From Isoetes taiwanensis (lineage: Eukaryota; Streptophyta; Lycopodiopsida; Isoetales; Isoetaceae), in the NCBI GenBank assembly GCA_021234155.1, contig JAJEKV010000009.1, positions 13,524,546 to 13,588,545 on the forward strand: a DNA stretch of 64,000 bases, given 5' to 3'. This document shows, piece after piece, positions 46,008-57,310 of the stretch; positions within the stretch are counted from its first letter, which is position 1, and each line of letters starts with the position of its first letter. A model generated the notes under the pieces. The model did no database searches, was not told the DNA's origin, and saw nothing but the letters and a program-made list of their open reading frames with translations. The position numbers and the translations under genes were made by a program.

Positions 46008-47730
46008 GTAAGATAATTAGAAAAGCATTTGACACCGACCCAAGGGAGAAGCTATTATAGAGACTAGTAGATATGGTAGGATCGATAGCGCGACTATACC
46101 AGAGAGTATATGCAAAAATGGAACAGGAAGGTCAGGTGATAGATTGTGACACGGGAGTTAAACAAGGGTGCCCCTTGTCCCCGACACTATTCGGTATCTA
46201 CAAAGATGCATTAGAAGGTTTCATCGCAGAAAGTCAGGGGGGTATAGACGCCCCCACACTGGGGGACACTAGGGTACCTATCATGCTGTATACTGATGAT
46301 TTAAGCATGATGTCTATAAAGAACAAGGGTATCCGCAGGTTACTAGGGCTACTAGAGGCCTTTTGCGAAAGGACAGGGCTAACAGTGAATCTCGCGAAAA
46401 CCAAAATAGTTACGTTTGGCACCAGGAATAAGCACATACCCTTCAAGTATATGGGGACAGAACTAGAAGAATCGGCATAATACAAATATCTGGGATACGA
46501 CGCACACGACATAGGCAATTGGTCCAGGGGAACAGATGCCAGATTCCAGGCAGCCATTGGAAGCTATTTTAATATGAAAAACTTCTGTAATAGGAGCAGA
46601 ATAGTTGACTGGAAGATCAAGTGTTACCCGTTCAATACAGTGGTTGCGTCGACACAACTATATGGAACAGAGGCATGGGGGCCCGGCCTATCAGACAAAA
46701 AGTGGGACAAGCAAGAAGGGATTTTCAGACAATGGCATAGACAGGAGTTCAGAGTACGGGCAAACACACCTCTGACAGCCATGGTATATGAGACAGGACA
46801 GAGACCAATGGAGGTAAGAGCGTGGGAAAGGACCGTCAGATACTTGATGAAAGACAACAGGGGCTGTCATACTAGGAAGCTATCAACAATCGCAATCAGG
46901 GAGTCAACCAAGTCACATATCATCACAGGCAGTGGGTGGTTCAGGGAGGTGGCAGTATGGACCAGAGAAATGGGGCTAAACTTGAGTGATCTAGTAAATG
47001 AATGAAAATGGAATGAAGACTGGGCCGAAATAGCAACGAGAGCATGGTTACAAAAACACAGCGGTCCCAAAACACTCTGGCTAACAACAGTCTTCAATCT
47101 GGATCAACAGATAGGTCAGTCGATATATAGAGACAATCTAATAGGGAAGACAAGAAGGGACACATTGGCAAGATTTAGGATGGGGAGCCACGATTTAAGA
47201 ATCGAAAAGGACAGATGGAGGAAAGTGGAAAGAGAGAACCGGATCTGCAGAATCTGTAACATAGGGAAAGTAGAGGACGAGAACCCCATGCTCAACGAAT
47301 GTACAGTGTATGAAGACATCAGAAGCAAGTACAGAAGTATACAGCTAGCACATATCCTAATGACAAGAGTGGATGCAATAAAAGACCTGGCAGATGCAAT
47401 CAGGGAGATGATAACTATGCATCGGGAGGTGCACAAAGAAAGAGGGCTTACAATATGAACCACCGGAAAGGTGGGATATTTGGAGCCAAAAAAACAAGCT
47501 CAGCTAAAGGCTGATAATAGCGACGTACCACCGCGTGGCCATGGTGCCGATTATAAGCGGGGAGCCGGTACCAATAGAAAATAAGAAAATCCCTCCAAAA
47601 GGGCTATAATATATCAGCATGTTGCGCTAGTAGCATCATTTGAGAGCTCGCCCATGCTACATCAGTCCGGGGGCCTCAGGGCACTAGGGACAATAATTCT
47701 ATTCTATTCTATTTGATTCTATTCTTGGCA
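46008..47730 (+). mobile_element. LINE retrotransposon of a second family, 5'-truncated
   Basis: The plus strand begins inside the reverse transcriptase at IRKAFDT, followed by VDMVGSIARLYQRVYAKME, GVKQGCPLSPTLFGIYKDAL and the active-site block MLYTDDLSMM. This has Thr in place of the usual Ala of YADD, so it is YTDD. After a stop near 46,478 the C-terminal region continues (YGTEAWGPGLSDKKW at about 46,660), then NRICRICNIGKVEDENPM and an expected C-X2-C...H zinc finger whose His is not conserved (47,235-47,300). The frame ends at 47,458. The 3' end carries an (ATTCT)n tail at about 47,695-47,732. It is a different family from the neighbouring minus-strand LINE, judging by the divergent wording. 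Confidence 0.87.
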
Positions 47731-47851
47731 ATCACTATCGTCAGGTTCAAACTATAGTGAAAGTGATTGCTAGTCGGATAGTATTAGCACATCTATATCT
47801 CATGAGGATTGCCAACACAAATTAGAGCATATAGCTTTGTTATATAGATTC

Positions 47852-48365
47852 ATGTCCAACACTACTCAGCAATCTCCACTACCAAGTAGCCCTTCACCAG
47901 TTAATCCTCCTTCCCCTATTAATCCACCACCCACCAATCCACCACTTGTTACTTCACTACCAGCAAATCCCAACCAAGATCTTGCAGCTACTGTAGAAGT
48001 GGAAAATCAAAATAAGGAAGACAAGTTAGCAAAACGGTTGGAGAAAGTGGATCTACCTTACTTCAGCGGTGGAGTAAATGTTAAGCAGATGCAGATGATA
48101 AGTTCTCCTAAAATCTAGAAGAAGTTTTTCGAAAGGGTTAACGCTGCAAAACAAGAAAAACTTCAAGCTATATAGGCAATCGCAGATAGATGCAGCCAGA
48201 GGTTAACTTATGGAAATAATTTTGAAGTGTATTTGAAGCACATTATTTGCCTGCAAATTATTATAGGATACTGCAAAAAGAATGGGATCTTGTTAAACAG
48301 GATGACAGAGAGACAATATCTGACTAATGCATAAAGTTTAGTCATTTCTCAAGTTTAGAACTTGA
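47852..48365 (+). mobile_element. Gag-like remnant
   Basis: An ATG at 47,852 opens a frame beginning MSNTTQQSPLPSSPSPVNPP, a Pro/Ser-rich N-terminus followed by NQNKEDKLAKRLEKVDLPYF. Stops appear from 48,116, after which coding character persists to about 48,330 (LTYGNNFEVYLKHIICLQII). A purine-rich AAGATTTTACTAAGGGGGCA stretch follows, ending directly at the LTR at 48,412, like a polypurine tract. It is probably the decayed coding part of an LTR element. Confidence 0.4.
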
Positions 48366-48411
48366 ATGAACAGGAGCATTTTCATGTTAGAAGATTTTAC
48401 TAAGGGGGCAG

Positions 48412-49971
48412 TGTTAACCACCCAATGGTTAACATTGTGCACATGCTAGGTCAGTGGTGGCAGACTACAATTGGCATGTTTATGTTACAATAAGTGTACG
48501 ATTTAGATTTAGCGAGATGTAGGGCTTAGATTTGTGCTCTACACTATATTAGACTAGAGTCTCTTTAGATGTAACCAGGTTTAAACTCATATTTGGAGAG
48601 TCTCATGTGGCACACATTTCCCATATTCTATGTACATATTTGTCTCTTTCCTTCTTGTTTTATGGTCGTGAGCATGGGACTTCTACAGCATCCGGCAGTC
48701 ATGTGCTGTTGCTGCAAGTTGGACGCCAAGAACTCAAAATTAACATTGGCACCGTTATGTCGGGGTTCACTCAAGATCTTCTTCTTTAATCTTGCTTTTC
48801 TGTTGTTGTCTTGTTGTTCCCATAGTTATTAGTTTTGAATACTCTTAATTTGCCCAACCAGTCGTTGATATATCTGCCGCAAAACCTTTTTTTTTAATCT
48901 TTACTTGCCCAATCAAGTGATGATTTTCTGTCTGGAGGCCTTTCATAGCTGTTTATCTTGTTAATCTATTCTCAAAACTTTGTTTTTAAGGTGTAGCAAG
49001 CATAGTTTTGAAGTTAAGCCTTTCTAGAATGGTGTCAAGATTATTAGAAGAAGCAGTCATTTCATTCTTTTTGTCCTCATTTAATTCTTTTGCAAATTTG
49101 TGCAATCTTTTGAGTCTGTACCAAAACAAATTCGCATTTCTCTCATCTTGAGAATATCAAATCTGTTTGAGTCCTTTTTGAGATTTTTGCAAGCATTTTG
49201 GCTAGTCCCCTGCGAGTCCAATTCCGCACCAATGCAGGATAATCAGTCTTTATCCATTCGCATCACCTGCAAGGAAGTGACGTTATCAAGCACAACATTT
49301 CAGTAATTTTTGAAGCATTTTTGTGAAAGATATCTGTCAATACTGAGAGAGAGAAGGATTGTCATGTGTTCCTAGATTGAGGCAGATCCTGCCATTTGGT
49401 TCTCCTATTATTTTATTAAAGTGGGTCTTCTATATTTATTGTTCACAACTGTGATCACCCGATGATATAAGGGTATGACCACTATCACTTTGATCCACTT
49501 AAGACCCCTTTGCCCGTTTGACATCAACATTATCAATTTCGGCACAGTTTTTGTCATCGACCTTCATGAAGATTTTTTTCGAAATCAAAACCCAACCATT
49601 GCCATTCTTTATTCCCCTAACTTCTGGCATCATGTTGTACATGCTAGACATATTTTTGTGCTAAAAGATTTTAAGGGTGGCTTGTGAGCATGTTAGATGT
49701 CAATGGTGGCAACCTACACTTGGCATGTTAGGTTAGCATAGGTGTTCGATTTAGTTAGATATAAGGCTCAGATTTGGGATCTACTTTATATTAGACTAGA
49801 ACCTTTTCAAATGTAAACAGATTTGATCTCATATTTGGAGAGTCTCATTTGGCGCACGTTTCCTATATTCACTGTACACCTTTGTCTATGTTGTCTTGAG
49901 TATAATAGTCTTCTAGTCCGAAAATCATGGGCTATTGCCGCAAGTTGGATGCCAAGAACTCAAAGTTAACA
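48412..49971 (+). mobile_element. Degraded LTR element, two ~0.3-kb LTRs
   Basis: LTR 1 (48,412-48,745) begins TGTTAACC and ends AAATTAACA, so its tips TGTTAA/TTAACA are inverted. It is followed by TTGGCACCGTTATGTCGGGG, which resembles the primer binding site TTGGCGCCGTTGCCGGGG of many Ty3-gypsy-type plant elements. LTR 2 (about 49,684-49,971) is a diverged copy in the same orientation, missing the first ~20 bp and ending AAAGTTAACA, again followed by a GGGCAACGGG primer-site remnant. The ~940-bp interior has no complete frame. The pair is old: I estimate tens of differences over ~290 bp. It is probably an internally deleted or TRIM-like element. Confidence 0.68.
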
Positions 49972-50130
49972 AGGGCAACGGGAATTGGTAACATAAATTT
50001 GATTTATATGTGCAACTCCGAAGCTGGAGGTCTACTCTACTTTGGTTTGCTTCTTAGTTGGTAGACATTTCTCTTTTTCTTGTGAATCTTATGTGATCGG
50101 GTACTAGATGTGATGCTATATGGAATGGAA

Positions 50131-50243
50131 AGAGAGAGTCAATTTTCTTGTGTGGCAGGGCAAGATGGCTATCACTTGCAGCTGGTTGCACCGGGAGCAC
50201 CCACCCAAGCTTGCCCTGCCACACAAGGAAATCGAATCCCTCT
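50131..50243. ncRNA. Candidate microRNA-precursor-like hairpin
   Basis: An 18-bp perfect inverted pair, CTTGTGTGGCAGGGCAAG (50,147-50,164) and CTTGCCCTGCCACACAAG (50,210-50,227), is flanked by a further 16 paired positions. In those 16 (50,131-50,146 with 50,228-50,243) I count three mismatches and one G-T pair. The total stem is 34 positions and the loop 45 nt. Stem length, few bulges and loop size fit a plant MIR foldback. I do not recognise the mature sequence among conserved plant microRNAs, and the strand is unknown. Alternatives are a decayed small inverted-repeat transposon or an inverted duplication. Confidence 0.42.
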
Positions 50244-50249
50244 ACAACA

Positions 50250-51015
50250 TCAAGAAAGGAAGGAGCTTCGATTTTATAAAGCATTTAGATTTCTTGTTTC
50301 AAATGATCAATCTCCTGCTTAAGTTGTGCCGCAATAGCCATGGGAGAAATAGATTTCTTGGTTATTTGCCAGAGCCACAGGAGTAGATTCATAAAAAATC
50401 CTCTGCTCTTCATAGATTAACTCACTATCCTGAACAATTCGAACTAAGAACAATATTTTTTTATCTCCCTTTGTGGAAGTGCGATTCTTCTTTGACTTGT
50501 AGTGCTTTGCCTTCCTTCCTTCCTTAATATTATTTTCTAAGACATTTCTTTAGGTTCCTCATTCATTATATTTGGAACATGTATGTTCAGAAATAGCATG
50601 ATGTGTGTTACACCAGTGCATCTCTCAGAAGTGAAATTGACCATCTTGATGCTTGGTACCTCGCACCACATGCATCGCAATCTCAACAATAAAAGTATTG
50701 AGGTTCTCGCCAGTAGCTTCCAGATCACATAAACTACGCTGAAGTTCAGGTAGAATAGGCAGTTCAACTTTGATCTATTTAAAATATGAATGATTACAAG
50801 AACTTGAATTACTAAATCAACATGTGAACTGATTCATTTAAAAGCTCAGATAACAAGCTTTCTAATGCTGCCAATATTTTAGACTTGAATGAGGAGATAT
50901 GATCTTTCAAATTTTGAGCATTCCAAAACTAAGTTGATCCCTTTATTTCCCACTTTTCTGGTTCACAACTGCACCTTAGACTGTACATATTTCATCTAAA
51001 CAACTGTATATTATA
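50250..51015. other. Intergenic, no gene recognised
   Basis: Short frames only, and no repeats of note. Confidence 0.4.
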
Positions 51016-51019
51016 GTTA

Positions 51020-51196
51020 CATATTGCACTTTCTTTATATTTCGTACCGGACACATAACCAACACATAACTACCATTGACATTAATAAATATAACCATTG
51101 GATCCAACACATTTAAATTAAAATCCCCCTTAAACCCCCTTTGGTTTGGGTGCATATTCACACGGGGGGTGACTCCGGGCATCGAGAGCTCTCATA
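51020..51196 (-). repeat. Second copy of the MITE-like end and its flank
   Basis: Read on the minus strand, this matches 3796-3940: the end TCACCCCCCGTGTGAATATG and CACCCAAACCAAAGGGGG, followed by GGGGGATTTTAATTTAAATG. Only one inverted arm is present here. The homology continues beyond the arm, so the family includes sequence outside the palindrome. Confidence 0.65.
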
Positions 51197-51594
51197 ATTG
51201 TATTTTGCACCATGAATCGGAGGGATTGATGGTCTCATAGGAGATTCCAAGCTCCTCTCATCAAGTTCAAGTGGTTCAAGACTCATCTTGAGCCATCCAC
51301 TCAAATTGTGCAAGTAATCCCGCTGTGCGTAAATAAATCTGTGAAATGTGACATACCATTCATCAAGTGTTTGCTTCCAAGCTGCGGTGTAGTCTCACCG
51401 ATGAAGGTTTGTGGTTGCTTCATCTCTTCCAACGCATTCCACCGCCTTCATTTGCATGACTACTCTATGTTGCTCCAAATGGCAATGATAAAGGCCTACC
51501 CACATTCCCATAAGCCTGCAATTTTCATTAACTTTTTCATGTCAAGAATATGAAAACATCATCAAATCTAAGTAGCAACAGATGTAAATTTTAC

Positions 51595-52773
51595 CCTTCC
51601 AAGAGCTCAAGAAGTTGCGGATAGAGTTCTTCATCTCTCGACTTTTGAATATTTTTGTAGCAAAGGCAACACCTTCAAGTGCAACCATTATCCGTGGTTC
51701 AGATGCTTTAATAGCGGATCGGAGTGTCTTGTCGATTGCTTCATAATCTCCTCTAGAATCCTGGCTTCTTAGCAGAGCACTCTTTTCTCGTACTCCACTC
51801 GCTAGTTTCAGCAACCTAGAAAATTATTTGCATATGTATTCATATTTGGAAATAAATAAGAAAAACCAAAAGCAATCAAAATTGCATACCTTCACTTCGG
51901 CCATATAACTTCTTTTCCCATGCAAAGATTTTATCAAGAGTATTTGAATGACTTGTTGAGTCACAAAGATCAACATCCTCAATTGCACTTCGCTACTTCT
52001 ATTGTACCAATTTCCCCATGAAATAGCTTGCAATACACGATTAGAGTGGGAATCAAATCCTGGCATATGAATTTCAAGTAAGTTTTGCCTCGCATGTAGG
52101 CAAAAAAGACTCTTATAAACATAGAATAGACAAAGAACATACCCCTAAGATTGACAAAGTTGGAATGATAATGTATCTTTCTTGATTCAAGAAGACGTCC
52201 CAAGCTCTTTTCCACTTTCATGAGCCTTCATGAATAGTTCATCCATTTCTCTAAGAACTTCAACCAAATCCTTTTGTCCAAGAGAAAGAAGGAATAATAA
52301 TGGATAATTCTCTTACGTCACCACTTTCGAAACTATCATACCCAGTTCCATCACTAAACTCCAAAGATGCGTTGAGCCCGATCAAGGCCTTTTAATCCAT
52401 AGATAAACTTGGGAGGTTTGTTACTAGATCTTGCTTCAGATGTGAAAGGATCAAAGAAATCCCAATCTCTCGGGGAGGGGAGGTGGAGGAGGGAAGCTAT
52501 TGGGCGAAGGGATGTTTGTGAAGATTTGGGAGTAAGAGGTGGAGAAGAAGGAACTCTTTGAGGAGATACGTTACCGCTATGGAGCTGAAAACCGCCGTTA
52601 GAATGAGGAGAAGCGAAGACCACTGGCGGTCTTAACTCTTCGGGGAAGAGGTGGTGGCGGCAAAAGGCATTGAAGATGAGCAAAAATATATGGCAGGAAA
52701 GAGGCAGGGAGATCCAAACGTCCAGGAAAACAAATCGGTTCAGCTCTCGGGACCATGAACCCTGATAAAACAA
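51595..52773 (-). pseudogene. DUF630/DUF632-family protein, partial and frameshifted
   Basis: DUF630/DUF632 proteins are plant plasma-membrane or nuclear regulators with a Pro-rich middle and a long helical DUF632 domain. On the minus strand, about 52,650-52,350 encodes a Pro/Ser-rich stretch ending LPSPRDWDFFDPFTSEA, the hallmark W(D/E)FF(D/N)PF box. About 52,270-52,144 encodes VEVLREMDELFMKAHESGKE, then ESRKIHYHSNF and NLRG. 51,890-52,060 encodes FDSHSNRVLQAISWGN and, in another frame, NTLDKIFAWEKKLY. 51,595-51,815 encodes DYEAIDKTLRSAIKASEPR, then ALEGVAFATK and, after a two-base shift, DEELYPQLLELLEG. Splice borders are present, but I count four frameshifts (one extra G in GKELGG, two compensating shifts in the third block, two extra bases after ATKI). 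The N-terminal MG...C DUF630 part and the C-terminus are missing. Confidence 0.8.
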
Positions 52774-53575
52774 AAAATTAAGAGGGCGGTTGGTAATGAT
52801 TCGTTGTCAATCTGCAGACATCACGACCTGTCAAACCCGGAATTCTCCTGTTCGCAGATCGCCGGAATGCAGAGATGATTCTTCCCTAAAAATCTTCATT
52901 TTCATTCCCAACACATAACCCTAAAATGGGTTATCTCGAGCCTTGCATGTCGAGCAGAATATTTGATACAATACGAAAATACAATATAAAAATAAATATA
53001 TGATATATGGGTCTAAACCATTGGATTATAGGCATCAAAATTAGTTCAACCGTACGCGCACTCTAGATATACTAATCAGTATGCCTCATCAAATACATCC
53101 ATGAAATCATATAAAAACCTTAGGGAAAAAAGTACAAAAATACAAAAGAAACCCCCTGTTATTATGCTACATATTTATACAGAATTTGAGCTGGCAACTT
53201 AAACTGTGAAATGGGACTCTGATTCTAATTCTCACTCTCTGTCCTCCTAGACTCCTAGTTTGGGGACAAGAAATTGGTCTTCACTAGGATGGTGAAATGT
53301 GAGACTAGTTTGAGTAAGTTTATCCCATAATAATAGTAGTATTGTATTTGTTAGTGCAAAATGCATATCAACAATGCAGGAAGGGCCTGGGTAGTAATGC
53401 TAGGGCAACCCAACTCATGTTGTGGATAGAGTGTCAAGTGTGGAGTAACTAAGCAGCTAGACTAGATCCTAGCTAGTTGATAGTAAGAAAATACTGAGAC
53501 TGGTGTTTGCTTGTTCTAGAACTTGTAACATGACCCTCCTAGTTACTCCATGAAACAGTTCTACTCTAAAATTAA
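52774..53575. other. Intergenic with a repeat shared with 6.0 kb
   Basis: The stretch at about 53,085-53,175 (ATGAAATCATATAAAAACC, then AAACCCCCTGTTATTATGCT) is similar to 6015-6085. No gene was recognised. Confidence 0.45.
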
Positions 53576-53579
53576 GGTG

Positions 53580-54290
53580 GTTAAGATTTGGATCAAAGAG
53601 TGGTCTAAAAGCAGACATTAAGAGAAGGAAAGCTTTCTTTCTCAAATGAGAGAAATGAGGTCTCTACTTCAAGATGATCTTTATAATACAAATCTTCATA
53701 TTGGTGAGGAGATTATTAAGAATCACTTAAATAATATTGAAGAAAATGAGGCTAAGAGTTCTGCAATAAAATGCAAAATCAAATTTTATAATGAGATGGA
53801 TAATGGTAGCTCTAAGTTCTTTTTTAAAGTGGCCAAAAATAGGCTTCTTACAAATTCTATCACTCAGGTTAAAACTGATGCAGGTACTACTTTGGATGAT
53901 CCTAAGCTAATCAAATCCTTCTTTCAGGATAATTATCTCTTTTCACTAAGTACTCTCTAGGTCAGATGGATATTACCAAAGAAAGGGACTTCTTAGCCCT
54001 TAACGACTCCATTATTCCATCTTCTATAGATTGTATGGATGATTCTTTAGTTATTCCTCCCAATGAAGATGAGATTCTAAATATTCTGGAATCCTTTGAA
54101 AAAAGCAAATCTCCTGGCCCTGATGGTCTCCCTAGTGAATTCTATATCCAATTTTGGGATATTGTGATCTCTCTACAGTTAGAGGTTTTTGGAATGCAAA
54201 TCATCTTCATCCCTCTGTCTCGGCTGGTTTTATTGCTCCCATTCCTAAAGTGGATAATCCTAATCAAGGTAAACATTAAGGACGATTAAT
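53580..54290 (+). mobile_element. L1-type LINE fragment
   Basis: The plus strand encodes the linker and the beginning of the reverse transcriptase of a plant L1-like element. Blocks are IKFYNEMDNGSSKFFFKVAK, RLLTNSITQVKTDAG and then ESFEKSKSPGPDGLPSEFYI. After a frameshift it continues SAGFIAPIPKVDNPNQ and ends abruptly at about 54,280. A stop at 53,958 interrupts it. The catalytic YADD region is absent, so it is truncated at both ends and unrelated in wording to the two LINEs at 43-48 kb. Confidence 0.82.
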
Positions 54291-54294
54291 CTCA

Positions 54295-55035
54295 AATGGG
54301 CTATTTTATTTGTAATTTTAGGATTAGGATTTGATATATTAATAGGATCAATTTTGCATTTTCCAAAGGTGCAATCGGCTATATGTAATTCTTTTTTATC
54401 TTAGCAGAAGATGGAATCGCCCATGTCATGATTCTTTTATTGGCATTTTAAAATGGGATTAGCCCATATATGATCTTTAAATATAATAATTCAAAAATGA
54501 TTCCCTAAAATAACTGACTTTGATGAGCTGATAACCTCCTTCATTAAACCATTTTTCATAATCGACATAACATATATTTCTTAACGGCAGCTCGATAGTC
54601 ACTCAGAGGTTTGGAAGTGAAGATTACTTAGCACTGGTCTCTCTAAGCTCCCAGAGATTTGAAAGCAGAGATTTCAAAATACCGATTGTTCATGCACAAG
54701 CAAAAGTACAAAAATGTTTATCCAAAAGCCACAATAGCAGCTGGTACAACACCACCATGAAAAACAGTTGGTGTGGGAGATAAGGGTGACGTTGTTGTGG
54801 AAGAAGGAGAAAAACAACTTGTAAACCAAATTAAAATTTCCATTAAAATGATATTTTTTTTTTGTTTGAGAAAAATAGCCTACATAAAAATCAATAAAAG
54901 TATAAAGATACCAAAAACTTGCCCATGGCTAATAAGATATGGTAATCGAAGATGCAAAAAATCGTGGATGGTGAGCGGGCCGTCTACAGAACCAGATGCG
55001 CTAAGCCATCAGATGAGGAAAGTGCGATGTCGTGC
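54295..55035. other. Intergenic, no gene recognised
   Basis: AT-rich and non-coding, with direct repeats such as CTCTAAGCTCCCAGAGATTTG-like words near 54,600-54,680. Confidence 0.35.
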
Positions 55036-56850
55036 TTTGACATAGTCTAGGTAGCCCGTGGGCAGAGGATAGTGAGAGGTCAAATGAGTATACCTTTATG
55101 TGTTTTGTTGAGCCTCTTCTGCGGATTGTTCGGCCTGTCGAAGGTGATTTTGCAGGTCCTGAATTTGATTGGCCTTCTCATCAGCAATGCGCCTGAGTTC
55201 TTTGATCTTCCTTTGAGCATGAATACCATGAGAAAGAGAGGCACCCATAGAAGAGACTTGGAGCTAGAGACTAGCAATTTTAGTGTCATTGATGATTTTC
55301 TACTTCATCGAATCCTGCAATTGAGTTTCTAAAGACGGTCTGGATTTGGACAGCAGTCAATAGGCCTTCAAGTTCGGGGATGTGAAGTTGAAACTGAGTG
55401 GTGGCATGTTGTTGAGCTTGAAACTTATCTTTAAGACTCTGATAGAGTGCCAGGACATCCTCAACAGTCTGCTCTTTGCCGTGAGTTAGGGCATGAGAGT
55501 GTCTACTTGAACCTGTAGAGGAGCGTGGAGAGCTTCTAGACGGACCTTGGCCTCATGTTCTCTTTTTAGTTCCTCACACATGGCCAAAAGATCACCATGT
55601 TTCTATTGGAGCTGGTCTTCAAGATCTATTTTCTGAGCATGGACATCCCGAAGTTCTCGAGTTAAGGCATTAGAGGAGTCAAGGTAGCTGTTGATACCAT
55701 TTATAAGCTTGTCCTATAATTGTTGAAGCTGCAGAATACAGCCGGCAACATGTTGCTCATATTCATATAATGTCTGTTGAGAAGGTTGAGGGGCATGATA
55801 TTGAGAAACATGAGGGGTCGAGGCCCGAGAGAGTTGGTGAGGGTCTGATGGATTATACTTGTCAGAGTGGTGGGAGGAAGAGATGGCGATGATCGGAGAT
55901 GTTGTGGGAGGAGAAAATGTCCTAACTTCTTCTCGAACAATTGGCGTGTTCATGGGCCGTGATGATTCTTTCATAAGTTCCCTGATAGCCGATTTTTGAA
56001 GAGGCTTTTCTAGAGGCATGAGAAAGAGAGGGCAGTTAGTATATGGAAGTTGTACTGGAAGCCGGGAGGCACTGGTTAATGAGGGCTTGAAAATGAGCAC
56101 CCATGGCAGAATTAGTATTGGAGCCTGGTGCTTTCTGAAGCCTAAGTTCTTCCAGTATGCATTGAAGCATGAGATGAGGCCAATCAATGGACTGATCCGA
56201 GTGGATAGCCACAATGGTTGTGTTGAAGAAATACCTTTTGATGTGCATATTCTTGACGGAATGGTTAAAGAATTTGCACCACAAAAAATTTAACAAAAGA
56301 TTCATGAGGCTTCGCAAGATTCGTCGGTTTCGTAGAAGTAGCAGAATAGGGAAAGTCCACATATGATAACAGAACATTATAATCTTGCAAATTCGACCAA
56401 CCCAGGGGATGGTTGCCACTTATCAACTGAAATACCTGAGATAGGAGTGCCTGATTAACAGTCATCCGAATGCCATCTATGAAAGTCTGGTAGCCCACTG
56501 GGGTGCTAACTATCAGGGCCACAAATTATCAAAGTTGTGTTGGATTGGGAATAGGAAGTTCTTGATCTGCAAAGGGGGCAAGAACTGCCCACATCGCAAC
56601 CTCGCGATTGATACCTTGCAAGGACACAGAAAGAGTAGCAATGGAGAAACTTATAGTAGTAAAGACAACAGCATCCATGGGAGTGATTACATGTAGAGTC
56701 TGTATAATAAAACTGCGCGCACCAACTGCTTCCTTGCATACACAAAAAAATGAACCAAAGGCCACTAGGGCTATCCCAGCACGAGGGTCTCCATCTAGGC
56801 ATGAGGGCCCCCATCTAGGCACGAGGGCCTCCAACCAGGCACGAAGGCTT
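55036..56850 (-). pseudogene. Decayed coiled-coil protein, probably transposon-derived
   Basis: Reading the minus strand from about 56,700 down, coding character continues across several frames. Pieces are TLSVSLQGINREVAMWAVLA, QALLSQVFQLISGNHPLGWS, KNMHIKRYFFNTTIVAIHSD, LMLQCILEELRLQ, then a Ser/Pro/His-rich linker and a long helical tail (MCEELKREHEAKVRLEAL, KIKELRRIADEKANQIQDL). The order of a compact N-terminal domain, Pro-rich linker and coiled coil recalls the putative plant transposon proteins that accompany large retroelements. No protease or polymerase is present. Many stops and at least four frameshifts make it non-functional. The family assignment is tentative. Confidence 0.42.
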
Positions 56851-56868
56851 CAACTAGGCACTAGGCCT
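56768..56868 (+). repeat. 20-bp minisatellite, five units
   Basis: Units of the form CACGAGGGCCTCCATCTAGG are repeated about five times with one to four changes each (GTCTCCATCTAGG, GCCCCCATCTAGG, GCCTCCAACCAGG, GCTTCAACTAGG). Confidence 0.8.
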
Positions 56869-56884
56869 CTAATAAGATGTTAGT

Positions 56885-57310
56885 TTACAAAAATAGGGTT
56901 CACAATTGGAAGAAGGATTGTTCTGGGGATGGGGATGGGAAAGGGGGAGGGAGGCATCACTAGAAAGAAGGGAGATGCACGAGAGTTGATAAGGGAGAAC
57001 AGACCAAGAAAGAATCTTAATAGGGAGCTAGAAGGGAAAAGACAAAAATAACTGAATGTTAACTACCTCAGTAGTTCTAGAACTTTGTTTTCCTTCTATT
57101 CGGTGAAACGAAGGAAACCACCATTTCTAGAACTACTACGGAATAGACATGGACAAATATGCTGAAAAAGAGGCAGAGTGAAAACCAGCTAAGCAAGACC
57201 AAGAGAAACGTGATAAATTGCTCATACGAATTGAAAAGACCCAAACTTTGGATAGAAATAAAAAAAGCCACATCCTTCCCAAGTTCAAATCTGAAAGAAA
57301 AAGCAAAATC
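56885..57310. other. Left flank of the LTR element, no gene recognised
   Basis: Non-coding. The five bases before the element (AAATC, 57,306-57,310) differ by one from the five after it (AAGTC), consistent with a mutated target-site duplication. Confidence 0.45.

Noticed and set aside
46234-47463. Minus-strand frames at 46.2-47.5 kb
   Set aside because: They are antisense to the clearly coding plus-strand LINE.
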